Source: Acrocarpospora macrocephala
GTDB taxonomy: Bacteria; Actinomycetota; Actinomycetes; Streptosporangiales; Streptosporangiaceae
DNA: 64,000 nt
Reading direction: 5' to 3'
NCBI RefSeq assembly: GCF_009687865.1
Contig: NZ_BLAE01000015.1
Span: forward strand, 1-64,000
Below are positions 29,131 through 37,562 of the stretch, in pieces. The translations under genes were made by a program, and so were the position numbers. Numbering within the stretch: position 1 is the first letter of the stretch; the number at the start of each line of letters is the position of its first letter. The notes beneath the pieces are model-generated. The model had not been told where the DNA came from and ran no database searches. It saw only the letters and a program-made list of their open reading frames with translations.

Positions 29131-29305
29131 CGGGATCTCCAGAGGTGAGGGGTGGCACACGCGGTGCGTGGCGGAGGCGGATCACCACCCGTCAGGTGGG
29201 CGGTGGTGAGAAGCCGTCAGGTGGTGCCGGGGGAACCGCCGGCCGTGGTGCTGACGGTGCTGATGGACGTGTCGGGTCGGCGGTGCGGGATGGCAGGGGC
29301 GCTGC

Positions 29306-30118
29306 TCAGGGAATCGGGCACCCGGGCTGCCGGATGACGCCGGAGATCTCGGCCGACTTCAGCCGCGAAATCTCGATCTCCTCCTCGCTCAGGCGGAACC
29401 GCTCCTCCCACCCGGGCGGGGTCTCCGCGCCGAGACCGCGGATGCAGAAGCGGATGAACCGCTCCTGCGCGAGAGGCGCGCCGCCGACCGCGCTCCCGAG
29501 GTAGCGGTCGTTCTGGAAAGCCAGGTAGCACCGCGTGATGGTGCCCGCCAGCTCCTCCGGATCGCCCGGCTCGATGCATTTCGCGTCGACCAGCGGCCGG
29601 ATCAACGCCGCAAAGGCGGCGATCAGCGGCCGGCGCGCCCGCCCGACCGCCTCCCCGGCGTTGACGCTGACGCTCAGGATGAGCCGGGTCATGGCGGCGT
29701 TGTAGGACGCGTCGGTGTGCTGGCGCGCGTCCGTGGCGAAGAACAGGGCGGCACCGAGGCGGTCCAGCGGGTCGCTGAAGCGCTTGGCATGCTCGCGGAC
29801 GAGCCGGGCCAGAACGAGGTTCGTCTCCTCCACCAAGGCGACGAGGAGGTCGTCCCGTCCGGTGAAGTGCCGGTACAGGATTCGTAGCGATACGCCGGCC
29901 TCGGTCGCGACATTCTGCACGCTGAAGTCGGCGCCGCCCGAACGCATGATCAGTCGGCTGGCCGCCGCGATCAGCGCCCGGCCGCGTTCCACCGCCTTGT
30001 CCGTCGCGTCGCCCAGGGAGTGACCCACCACGCGCGACCGCCAGTCCCCCGCCTCGGGGGATCGGCCGTCGCCGTACCAGGTCGCTGCCTCGGCCAGCAG
30101 CGGGTCGCGTTCAGTCAT
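29306..30118 (-). CDS. TetR-family regulator, paralogue 1
   Basis: 270 residues. The helix-turn-helix lies unusually far in, at about 55-95: AASRLIMRSGGADFSVQNVA and EAGVSLRILYRHFTGRDDLL. An N-terminal arm (GDWRSRVVGHSLGDATDKAV) and a C-terminal tail (GWEERFRLSEEEIEISRLK) are shared almost position by position with the regulator at 43581-44444. A promoter-like element with the shared box lies at 30235-30263. It likely controls part of the island, with an acyl-CoA or the substrate as inducer; that is inference. Confidence 0.85.
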   Translation of the reverse strand: MTERDPLLAEAATWYGDGRSPEAGDWRSRVVGHSLGDATDKAVERGRALIAAASRLIMRSGGADFSVQNVATEAGVSLRILYRHFTGRDDLLVALVEETNLVLARLVREHAKRFSDPLDRLGAALFFATDARQHTDASYNAAMTRLILSVSVNAGEAVGRARRPLIAAFAALIRPLVDAKCIEPGDPEELAGTITRCYLAFQNDRYLGSAVGGAPLAQERFIRFCIRGLGAETPPGWEERFRLSEEEIEISRLKSAEISGVIRQPGCPIP

Positions 30119-30234
30119 GGCTGGAAGGCCCGGTATCTGGGCGTAAGGAAGAGGTCATTGGATCCACCTCTCGTCGTGCCGGCATCGATGCCGGGTTCCT
30201 GCGTCACACTGCGGTGAAACAGGATTCTCGATAG

Positions 30235-30263
30235 AGAGTATGTTGGAACTATATTCACGTCAA
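30235..30263 (-). promoter_or_regulatory. promoter with shared island box, upstream of TetR paralogue 1
   Basis: Reading leftward: TTGACG (30263-30258), 17 nt, then TACTCT (30240-30235). The spacer contains GTTCCAACA starting 8 nt after TTGACG. The same arrangement occurs at 36028-36056 and, more loosely, at 40974-41002. Confidence 0.45.
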
Positions 30264-30355
30264 TGACGTGTGCGGGTTTGGACACATCCGGTTTACAACG
30301 GTAATACGGCAGAGGACGACGGCTTCTCCGCCGTCGTCCAGATCTGCCGTGTCGC

Positions 30356-31204
30356 TCAGCGGGCGACCGGCTCCACCCCGGCACTGTGGCGCGCACCCGG
30401 GACCTCCCGGCGGCCATGACGCGCGTCGAGGAGCGGGAGGCCCAGGACGTCGGAACCCGGCACGGGCGCCGCGCCGGCGATCTCCTGGAGCCTGGGCAGC
30501 GGCTCCTGCGGCTCCGAGAAGAGGACGTGGTCCACGCCCGGACTGCCGTCTCCGCGCCCGAGCGCCGCACCCGCGCCGCCGTCGAGCAGGAGCAGCCGAC
30601 GGCCCGGCGCCCATTCGAGGAGCACGTGCCGGCCACGGCCCGAGTCGCCGCTCATCAGGACGGTTCCGCCGAGGACCCCGGTGAACAGGGCCATGGCCCG
30701 ATCGAGTTCCGGCACGACGAGCGCGACCCACGCGACCCGCAGCGCGGGCCTGGAGGGGGCGGGAACCTCGGCGGGCCGCGGCGTCGTCACGCTGAACCGC
30801 TCGTGCTCCTCGATCGCCTGCAGCAGCGTCCCCATCCCGCTGGCCCGGGGGTGTACGAAGATCTCCGTGCGGCCGGGGACGTCGAGGTGGGCAGGCAGCA
30901 GGTCGTATCCGAGCTCGGCACATGCCGAGCTGAACTCGGCCATGCTGCGCACCTTGAAGGTGAGGTGGTGCGCCGCCGGGCCGCGCTCGGTGAGGAACCG
31001 GCTCACGAAGTTCTCACCGGCGGACCCCGGTTGCAGGACCTCCACCGTCATCTCCTCGGCGAACCGGAACTGGCCTGGCGAGAACGTCTCCGTGACCCCG
31101 CCGAGGCACCAGGCGCCGCCGAGTTCCTCGACGAGCGCCGGGTACGCGTCCGACCACCGGCGGACGGCGATCGCGACATGGTCGAAGTGGGTGTGGTCAG
31201 CCAT
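30356..31204 (-). CDS. two-domain VOC-family protein, copy B
   Basis: 282 residues from the ATG at 31204, which follows GGAAGGAAATC. First module HFDHVAIAVRRWSDAYPALV with AAHHLTFKVRSMAEF, second module RVAWVALVVPELDRAMALF with HVLLEWAPGRRLLLLDGG. It parallels the protein at 16811-17668. The C-terminus after about residue 250 (DARHGRREVPGARHSAG) looks out of character and may reflect a late frameshift. Last gene of the leftward crotonase - CoA-transferase - CoA-transferase - dehydrogenase - VOC operon. Confidence 0.7.
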   Translation of the reverse strand: MADHTHFDHVAIAVRRWSDAYPALVEELGGAWCLGGVTETFSPGQFRFAEEMTVEVLQPGSAGENFVSRFLTERGPAAHHLTFKVRSMAEFSSACAELGYDLLPAHLDVPGRTEIFVHPRASGMGTLLQAIEEHERFSVTTPRPAEVPAPSRPALRVAWVALVVPELDRAMALFTGVLGGTVLMSGDSGRGRHVLLEWAPGRRLLLLDGGAGAALGRGDGSPGVDHVLFSEPQEPLPRLQEIAGAAPVPGSDVLGLPLLDARHGRREVPGARHSAGVEPVAR

Positions 31205-31262
31205 GATTTCCTTCCGTGCTCCCCACACCCTGCGAAGGTGCGGCCAGCCCTCGTGCCGTCCC

Positions 31263-32525
31263 TCAGACGCGGTGATTCCAGGTGTGGGCCGCCCGCACGA
31301 CCTCGGCGAACGGTTTCGCCTGATCGAAGCTCGGTTCACGGGGCAGTCCGAGCACCCGCTCGCCGATCCCGTTGCGCTGCATCTCGTTGGTGCCGGATGC
31401 GATCGCCACCATGCGGCCGTTGAGGTAGTTCATCGCCACGTCCGAGGTGTCCTCGTCGCCGGGCCAGAGGACCGCCGCCGCGCCGCCGATCTCCGCGGCG
31501 ATCCGGGCCCGGACCGGCGCGAACGTCCCCGAGGCGAGCTTGGCGTACCCGGCCACGGCGGGGTTCGGGGTGTCCGAGCCGGCCAGGCGCGCCCTGATGC
31601 GTTCTCCCAGGCACGACAGCGCGACGTCGATGGTGTGCGCCCGGGCGATGAGCTGGCGCACCAGGGGGTCGCCGGTGCGGTCCACGGCGCGCGCGAGCGC
31701 GACCAGGTCAGGTGCCAGCTCAGGCCGGCCGGACGCCGTCAGCCCCGCCATCGGGGTGCCGCCGCCACGCTCGTAAACGAGCATCGTCTGGGCGACCGTC
31801 CACCCCTGGCCGAGTTCGCCGAGCATGTCGTCGTCGGTCACGATGACGTCGTCCAGGAACTCCTGGCAGAAGCCCGCGTTCCCGTCGATCTGGGTGATCT
31901 TCTGGATCGTGACGCCGGCCGCGTCCGTCGGGATGACGAACCAGGTCAGCCCTTGGTGCTTGGGGACGTTCCAGTCCGTTCGCGCCAGGCACATCGCCCA
32001 GTCGGAGTAGTAGGCCCCGGTCGTCCAGATCTTCGAGCCGTTGATGACCCACCGGTCGCCGTCGCGTTTCGCCGTCGTCCGGATTCCGGCCAGATCAGAA
32101 CCAGCCTCGGGCTCGGAGTAGAACTGGCACCAGACCTCCTCACCGGACAGCATCTTCGGGATGTGCCGCCGCAGAAACGCCGGCGAGGCGTGCGCGAGCA
32201 TCGACTGGGCGATCGCCGTCATGGTCATCGCGCCCGCGCCGCCGAGGTCCGGCAGCACGAACTCGGCGGCCTCCGCGCGGAACGCCCGCTCGTACGCCGG
32301 CGTCAGCCCCTGCCCGCCGTACTCCTTCGGGAAGGTGATGCCGGCGTAGCCGCCCTCGAACAGCACGCGCTGCAGAGCGCGGTTGCGGGCGATGTCCTCC
32401 GCGCTCCTGGTCTCGCTGCGGACGATGGGCGACCGGCCGCCGGTGGCGCGGCGCGCCAGGTTCCCGGTGAGCCAGGCGCGTGCGTTGCTCCGATACTCCC
32501 GCAGGTCAGGATCTTCTGAATCCAT
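31263..32525 (-). CDS. acyl-CoA dehydrogenase, copy A (FadE large-subunit type)
   Basis: 420 residues from the ATG at 32525, preceded by GGGAGG; a GTG at 32552 that overlaps the upstream stop is an alternative. AGITFPKEYGGQGLTPAYER, WCQFYSEPEAGSDLAGIRT and GSKIWTTGAYYSDWAMCLAR are FAD- and substrate-site motifs; the C-terminal MQRNGIGERVLGLPREPSFD is shared exactly with the protein at 42243-43502. It should introduce a double bond into an acyl-CoA. Steroid-type FadE enzymes of this kind form heterotetramers with a smaller partner; the only such small partner here is at 41105-42229. Confidence 0.85.
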   Translation of the reverse strand: MDSEDPDLREYRSNARAWLTGNLARRATGGRSPIVRSETRSAEDIARNRALQRVLFEGGYAGITFPKEYGGQGLTPAYERAFRAEAAEFVLPDLGGAGAMTMTAIAQSMLAHASPAFLRRHIPKMLSGEEVWCQFYSEPEAGSDLAGIRTTAKRDGDRWVINGSKIWTTGAYYSDWAMCLARTDWNVPKHQGLTWFVIPTDAAGVTIQKITQIDGNAGFCQEFLDDVIVTDDDMLGELGQGWTVAQTMLVYERGGGTPMAGLTASGRPELAPDLVALARAVDRTGDPLVRQLIARAHTIDVALSCLGERIRARLAGSDTPNPAVAGYAKLASGTFAPVRARIAAEIGGAAAVLWPGDEDTSDVAMNYLNGRMVAIASGTNEMQRNGIGERVLGLPREPSFDQAKPFAEVVRAAHTWNHRV

Positions 32526-32548
32526 CGGGCCGACCTCCCGTCCGGCGC

Positions 32549-33859
32549 TCACAGCGGCCGTCCCTCGGCGTCGAGGTAGTCCTCGCTGAGGTGGCCTTCT
32601 CGGCGCAGCCGCTCGTATTCCTCATCCGTCACCTGAAGCACTTCCTTGTAGAGGTAGTCGTTGTCCTCACCGAGGCCGGGCGAGGCGCGCTCCCACCGGA
32701 AGGGCGGTCCCGACCAGCGCACCGCGTGGGCGGGGTACTCGTGCTCCCCGGTGTGCGGCGACGACATCGGCCGGAAGAACCGCCGGTGGCGCAGCGACGC
32801 GTCGGCGAACAGATCCGCCTCGTCGGTCACGGGAGCCGCCGCCACCCCCTCGGCCTGGCAGCGCTGGAACACCTCGTACCGGTCGAGCTCCCCCGTCCAC
32901 GACGCGATCCGCTCGTCGAGCTCGTCGTGTGCCGCCATCCGGCCGCTGGCGGTGCCGAACCGCGGGTCCTCGGCCCACGCAGGCGCACCCATGGCACGTC
33001 GCAGGCCGTCCCACTGGTCGTCAGAACCGACGCTGATCGCCGCCCACCGGTCCTGCCCCGCGCATGGGTAGACACCCTGCGGCGCGTGCTGGGCATCGCG
33101 GTTGCCCAGCGGCCCGATGTCCTGTCCCCGGGCGGCGGCCAGCACGACCTCGCCGATGTGGTGCATGAGGTTCTCCAGCTGAGGCAGCTCGACCAGCCCC
33201 CCTGCGCCGGTTCGCCGCTTGCGCCGCAGCGCGAGCATCACGGCGTAGGCACCCGTGGTCCCCGCCGCGGCGTCCATGTGCAGGGACATCGGGCTCGCCT
33301 CCGGCGGCGTGCCCGGCTGGCCGCGGATCGAGCGGAGCCCGACGAGACCCTCGAAGCTGCTGCCGAACCCGATGAAGTCGCGATAGGGGCCGTCCAGGCC
33401 GCCGGAGGACATCCGGAGCATGACAAGCCCGGGATTGCGCTCGGCGAGGCGGTCGTAGCCGAGGCCGAGCCGGTCCAGGGTGTTCGGCGCGTTGTTCTCC
33501 ACCAAGACGTCGCTGAGCTCGATCAGACGCAGGAACACCTCCTTGCCGTGCTCCTGGCGCAGGTCGAGCGTCATCGAGCGCTTGTTCCGCCCGTGCCAGT
33601 TGAAGATGGCGCTCCGGTTCCACGGCCGCTCCCCGGGGTCGAGGTCCGGGTAGCCCGACATGTTGAGGTTCGTCGCCGCGGCCACCGCCTGGGCGGATGG
33701 CCGCGGCATCACACCCCTCGTGCTGGTCGGGAAGATCCGCGGGTTCTCGACGCGGATCACCTCGGCGCCGAAGTCGGCGAGCAGCATCGTCACGTACGGC
33801 CCGCTCCACGCCACGGTCATGTCGAGCACGCGCACCCCGTCGAGAGGCAGCTTTCTCAT
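32549..33859 (-). CDS. type III CoA-transferase (CaiB/BaiF), island subunit 1
   Basis: 436 residues. GVRVLDMTVAWSGPYVTMLL and ADFGAEVIRVENP open the CaiB/BaiF fold; DVLVENNAPNTLDRLGLGYD and RNPGLVMLRMSSGGLDGPYR follow. After GGLDGPYR the family normally has the catalytic Asp (in a G-Y/F-D stretch); this protein reads FIGFGSSFEGLVGL, so that Asp is absent. The neighbouring gene encodes a second CoA-transferase, as in two-subunit enzymes such as BbsEF. CoA transfer to a dicarboxylic or hydroxy acid is the expected role. Confidence 0.8.
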   Translation of the reverse strand: MRKLPLDGVRVLDMTVAWSGPYVTMLLADFGAEVIRVENPRIFPTSTRGVMPRPSAQAVAAATNLNMSGYPDLDPGERPWNRSAIFNWHGRNKRSMTLDLRQEHGKEVFLRLIELSDVLVENNAPNTLDRLGLGYDRLAERNPGLVMLRMSSGGLDGPYRDFIGFGSSFEGLVGLRSIRGQPGTPPEASPMSLHMDAAAGTTGAYAVMLALRRKRRTGAGGLVELPQLENLMHHIGEVVLAAARGQDIGPLGNRDAQHAPQGVYPCAGQDRWAAISVGSDDQWDGLRRAMGAPAWAEDPRFGTASGRMAAHDELDERIASWTGELDRYEVFQRCQAEGVAAAPVTDEADLFADASLRHRRFFRPMSSPHTGEHEYPAHAVRWSGPPFRWERASPGLGEDNDYLYKEVLQVTDEEYERLRREGHLSEDYLDAEGRPL

Positions 33860-33868
33860 CGAATCCCC

Positions 33869-35083
33869 TCAGATAACGCCGGCGGCGCGGTACGCGGCCA
33901 GTTCCGTCCGGCCCAGCCCCAGCTCGCCGTACACCTCGTCGTTGTGCTCACCGAGCCGGGGCGCGGGACGCCGGAGCTGCCAGCCGCCGGCCAGCCGGAT
34001 CGGCGGGCCGAGCTGGGCGATGCGCCCTGCCTCCGGGTGCTCCGCCTGGAAGACGGCGCCGCGTGAGCTGAAGTGCGGGTCGTCGAGGAGCTCCGCGGGC
34101 GCCTGGATGGCGGTGACCGGCCACCCCAGAGCCTGCGCCTGGAGCATGGCCTCGCGCTTGGTGCGGCCTCGGAACCAGCGCGCGACGATGTCGTCGACCA
34201 CGGCCGCGGTGCCGGGCTCGGCCAGCCGGGCGGGATCGGAGAAGATCTCCGCGAGGACCGGGTCGTCGACCACCTTGAGCATGCGGGGCACCCACTGGTG
34301 CACCGTCGAGACGGTCACCGTCCCGTCGGCGCACGCGAAGGCGCCGTTCGGGAGCGGTCCCAGCCCGGTCACCTGCGGGCCGGCCGAGGCAGGGGGCGGG
34401 GACGAGGTCCGGCCGTTGTAAGCGTGCGCCGTCAGGAACACCATCGTGCTGTCCGCCGAGGCGGCTTCGGCCGCCATGATCGATATATCCACGTGCTCGC
34501 CCTCGCCGTTCTCCTCGGCGGCGAGCAGGGCGCCCATCGTGGCCGCGGCCGCGAGGCAGCCGGCGTGGTACTGGCTCAGGTTGCCGCCGGGTGCGACCGG
34601 GCGGCGGTCGGCCCCCCGGGTCGCGTTCATGCCGCCCAGCGCGGCGTACACCAGCTCGCTGCCGCGATAGCCCGCGTAAGGACCGTCCTGGCCGAAGGGG
34701 GTCACGCTGGTGAGGACCAGCGAGGGGTTGATCTCCCGGAGCGCCTCGAAGCCCAGCCCCCACCCGGCGAGCGCGCCGGGCGCGAACGACTCCAGGCAGA
34801 TGTCGGCGGAGGAGACGAGACGCCGGATCAGGTCCTGGCCGCCCGGCGTGCCGGCGGCGACCGTGACGGCGCGCTTGTTGGCGTTGAGGTGGAGGAACAG
34901 CGCACTCCACTCGCCATCGGGAGCCGAGTCTAGGAACGGGGCGCGGCCGCGTGACTCGTCTCCCTCGACGGGCTCTGCCTTGATGACCTCGGCGCCGTAG
35001 TCCGCGAGCAGCTTCCCCGCGTACGGGCCGGCGATCCCGGTGGCGAGTTCGAGGATCCGCACCCCCGCCAGGGGCCTTTCCAT
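33869..35083 (-). CDS. type III CoA-transferase (CaiB/BaiF), island subunit 2
   Basis: 404 residues from the ATG at 35083 (GGAG 7 nt upstream); a GTG at 35098 overlapping the previous stop is an alternative. GVRILELATGIAGPYAGKLL, ADYGAEVIKAEPVEGDESRG, ICLESFAPGALAGWG and VTPFGQDGPYAGYRG. At the catalytic Asp position it reads RGSELVYAALGG, so Glu replaces Asp. It lies 9 bp upstream of subunit 1, so the two are made together and may form one heteromeric enzyme. Confidence 0.8.
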   Translation of the reverse strand: MERPLAGVRILELATGIAGPYAGKLLADYGAEVIKAEPVEGDESRGRAPFLDSAPDGEWSALFLHLNANKRAVTVAAGTPGGQDLIRRLVSSADICLESFAPGALAGWGLGFEALREINPSLVLTSVTPFGQDGPYAGYRGSELVYAALGGMNATRGADRRPVAPGGNLSQYHAGCLAAAATMGALLAAEENGEGEHVDISIMAAEAASADSTMVFLTAHAYNGRTSSPPPASAGPQVTGLGPLPNGAFACADGTVTVSTVHQWVPRMLKVVDDPVLAEIFSDPARLAEPGTAAVVDDIVARWFRGRTKREAMLQAQALGWPVTAIQAPAELLDDPHFSSRGAVFQAEHPEAGRIAQLGPPIRLAGGWQLRRPAPRLGEHNDEVYGELGLGRTELAAYRAAGVI

Positions 35084-35094
35084 CGTTTCTCCAG

Positions 35095-35949
35095 TCACGG
35101 GAAGAGCGCGTCCCGCTCCTTGACGGCGGCACGCACGCCGTCCTGGCGCAGGCGCCCGTTGAACTCCGCCGCCTCGGGTGCGTTGTGGCCGAGCACGTCG
35201 TGGATGGCCGCGATGGCCTGCATCGTGCCGCGCCCCATGAGCTCGACGCCCAGGTTGACGATCCGCTTGTTGTGCACCAGAAGGTCGTGCCCGATGTGCG
35301 ACATGCGCGTCGCCAGCGCGAGCACGTGGTCGTCGAGCTGCTCGGCGGGCACCGATTCGAGCACGAGGCCGATCTCAGCGGCCTTCGCCCCCGAGATGGT
35401 GTCGCCGGTGAGGAGGAGCCGCTTGGACCACTGCGGTCCGGCGTGGTACACCCACATGTGGGTGGGCGGCCCGCCCTGCGAGCGGACCGGCGGGAAGCCA
35501 AGCTTGGCGTCATCCGCGGCGATGACCATGTCGCAGTGCAATGCCAGGTCGGTCCCGCCTGCCACGCAGTACCCGTGCACCTGGGCGATGACCGGGACCC
35601 GGCAGTTCCACAGCTTGCCCCACTTCTCGCCGAAGGTCAGGCACAGCGCGACGTCTTCCTCCACGGTCATCGGCGGGGCGTATTCGCGGCCCTGACCGGC
35701 CTTGTTGGGGTTGATGTCGTAGCCCGCGCAGAAGGACGGGCCGGCACCGCGGATGATGATCGCCCGGATGTCCTTGTCGAGCTGGGCCACCCGGACGGCG
35801 TCGACGAGCTCGTCCTGTAGCTGCGGCGAGAGCGCGTTGCGGCGCTCCGGGCGGTTGAGCGTGAGCCGCCGCACCTTCCCGATGCGCTCGATCACGAGCG
35901 TCTCGTACGGCTGCGCGACCTCTTGGTCCTGCTGCGCGATCTCGGTCAT
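35095..35949 (-). CDS. enoyl-CoA hydratase/isomerase (crotonase) family protein
   Basis: 284 residues from the ATG at 35949. RRLTLNRPERRNALSPQLQD and IRGAGPSFCAGYDI form the first part of the CoA-binding crotonase fold; VHGYCVAGGTDLALHCDMVI holds the oxyanion-hole glycine. The usual catalytic Glu positions are not obvious, the second region reading KLGFPPVRSQGGPPTHMWVY, so it may be an isomerase, hydrolase or ring-cleaving crotonase rather than a plain hydratase. First gene of the leftward five-gene operon, with promoter at 36028-36056. Confidence 0.8.
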   Translation of the reverse strand: MTEIAQQDQEVAQPYETLVIERIGKVRRLTLNRPERRNALSPQLQDELVDAVRVAQLDKDIRAIIIRGAGPSFCAGYDINPNKAGQGREYAPPMTVEEDVALCLTFGEKWGKLWNCRVPVIAQVHGYCVAGGTDLALHCDMVIAADDAKLGFPPVRSQGGPPTHMWVYHAGPQWSKRLLLTGDTISGAKAAEIGLVLESVPAEQLDDHVLALATRMSHIGHDLLVHNKRIVNLGVELMGRGTMQAIAAIHDVLGHNAPEAAEFNGRLRQDGVRAAVKERDALFP

Positions 35950-36027
35950 AGCCCTCGTCCTGAGCAAATCGCGGTGCGCGAGCGGCCTGGGACGCCGCGC
36001 GAGACCGCTAATCGTATAATCTCGATG

Positions 36028-36056
36028 ACCATATGTTAGAACGTCAATCTCGTCAA
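36028..36056 (-). promoter_or_regulatory. promoter of the crotonase/CoA-transferase operon, with shared box
   Basis: Reading leftward: TTGACG (36056-36051), exactly 17 nt, then TATGGT (36033-36028), a good sigma-70-like promoter. The spacer contains a second TTGACG and GTTCTAACA starting 8 nt after the first -35 hexamer, matching the element at 30235-30263 (GTTCCAACA at the same distance). Confidence 0.55.
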
Positions 36057-36145
36057 TAAACAACTGAATTCTTGCTATGTGGATCGGCGTTTCCTATTGT
36101 TGCAGACCGGACACCCGGACAAGGTGCGACATATGGGGGCATAGC

Positions 36146-37465
36146 ATGACCGACGCTGAGGCCGAGCACGCCGATCACCGCGCGGCAGCACCGATCGCCC
36201 CCAGTACTGAGACTCAGGTCGGCGTCACGCGGTGGGCGTGGTTTCTCACCTCACCCCGTGGCCGCGGCATCCGCGCGCTTGGCTACCGGCCGTTCCGCCG
36301 GGTGTGGGCGACGTTGTTCGTCGGGCAGCTCGGCTTCTGGATCGCGATGGTCTCCATGCAGACGTTCATGGCACGGCTGACCCACAGCGACCCTCGCTGG
36401 CTGGGACTGCTGTTCTTCATCAGCTTCATCCCGATGCTGGTGCTGACCTCGTTCGCCGGGGTGCTGGCGGACCGCGTGGATCGCAAGGTGATCCTGATGG
36501 CCGGGTTCGGCGCGACCACCGTCACCATGGGCACGCTCAGCGCGCTGCAGTTCGCGCGACTGATCACGCCAACGCTGCTGCTGCCGTTCGCCTTCATGGT
36601 CGGTACGGTGTTCGCGTTCAATGCGCCGGCTCAGCAGGCCATCATCGCCGCGACGGTGCCGGCGAAAGACCTGACGAGCGCCGTCTCGCTGATGTCCGTG
36701 GCCTCCAACCTCTCCCGCGTGGTCGGGCCGACGCTGGCGGCGCCGGTCATCGTGCTGGCCGGCGAAACAGTCGCGTTCACGCTGTACGCCCTGGCCGGCC
36801 TCGGCCAGCTGGCGATCCTAGCTCGGGTACGGGTATCCCCGTACGAACCGGAGCCGGCGGCCCCCTTTCTCCAGCAGCTCAGCGACGGAATCATGCACGC
36901 CCGGCGGCGGCCGCCCATGGGGGCGGCGCTGACCGTGGTCTGCCTGTCTTCCCTGTTCGCCGGTGCGTACACCGCGCTACTCCCGGTCGTCGCCGACCGC
37001 GCCTTCGGAAAGGGACCGGACGGGTTCACCGCCATGGTCGCCATCGCCGGGCTCGGCTCGATGGCCGGGGCGCTGTTCACCGGGTTCCGGGAGTCGGCCC
37101 CGACGCTGCGTACGGGGGCGCTGCTGACCGGAGGCTTCGGCGCGACGCTGGCCCTGTTCAGCCTGACCTCCAACTGGCCGCTGGCGCTGTTGCTGCTCGC
37201 CCTCAGCGGGGGCACCTACTTCGCCGCCATGACGACGCTGAACACCCTGATCCAGTTGCTCGCGGCCGAGAACAAGCGCGGGCGCGTCATGGCCCTGTTC
37301 ATGATCGGATGGGGCGGGCTCGTGCCCTTGGGCGGCCTGTGGCAGGGCCAGGTGGCCACCGCGCTCGGCACGATGCAAACCCTGGGGCTGGCCGGCGCCG
37401 TCACCACGGTGGTCTCGGTGGGGATCGCCGTATTCTCCCGGCGCCGGACTCCCCTCGCCGACTGA
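36146..37465 (+). CDS. MFS transporter (EntS-like, MFS_3)
   Basis: 439 residues from the ATG at 36146; an earlier in-frame ATG at 36077 lies in the AT-rich promoter region and is unlikely. About 12 membrane segments. FRRVWATLFVGQLGFWIAMV starts helix 1; motif A reads FAGVLADRVDRKVILMAG; VFAFNAPAQQAIIAATVPAK and LSRVVGPTLAAPVIV are typical of the MFS_3 exporters (enterobactin exporter-like). It is divergent from the crotonase operon and may export an intermediate or protect against the substrate. Confidence 0.85.
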   Translation: MTDAEAEHADHRAAAPIAPSTETQVGVTRWAWFLTSPRGRGIRALGYRPFRRVWATLFVGQLGFWIAMVSMQTFMARLTHSDPRWLGLLFFISFIPMLVLTSFAGVLADRVDRKVILMAGFGATTVTMGTLSALQFARLITPTLLLPFAFMVGTVFAFNAPAQQAIIAATVPAKDLTSAVSLMSVASNLSRVVGPTLAAPVIVLAGETVAFTLYALAGLGQLAILARVRVSPYEPEPAAPFLQQLSDGIMHARRRPPMGAALTVVCLSSLFAGAYTALLPVVADRAFGKGPDGFTAMVAIAGLGSMAGALFTGFRESAPTLRTGALLTGGFGATLALFSLTSNWPLALLLLALSGGTYFAAMTTLNTLIQLLAAENKRGRVMALFMIGWGGLVPLGGLWQGQVATALGTMQTLGLAGAVTTVVSVGIAVFSRRRTPLAD

Positions 37466-37493
37466 GCACTCGCCCGGTGCCCGCGTGACACGA

Positions 37494-37526
37494 GGCGGCA
37501 CGAAGCCGCATGGCCCTCGTGCCGCC
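37494..37526. terminator. bidirectional terminator between MFS and amidohydrolase genes
   Basis: 10-bp perfect stem ggcggcacga / tcgtgccgcc with a 13-nt loop, in the gap of two convergent genes. Confidence 0.6.
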
Positions 37527-37562
37527 CCGAGCGTGAACGGGTTCACCGGAGACCGGAACGGC

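Noticed and set aside
30681-32519. Rightward open frame of 612 codons opposite the VOC and acyl-CoA dehydrogenase genes
   Set aside because: The opposite strand carries clear VOC and dehydrogenase motifs; this frame is low-complexity antisense of high-GC DNA.
32480-34066. Rightward open frame of 528 codons opposite the CoA-transferase genes
   Set aside because: Antisense shadow of two proteins with clear CaiB/BaiF motifs; no ribosome site.
36028-36060. KstR-type operator (AAC-2-GTT palindrome) upstream of the crotonase operon
   Set aside because: TTAGAACGTCAA has only one half-site; the second half needed for KstR is missing here and at the other island promoters.
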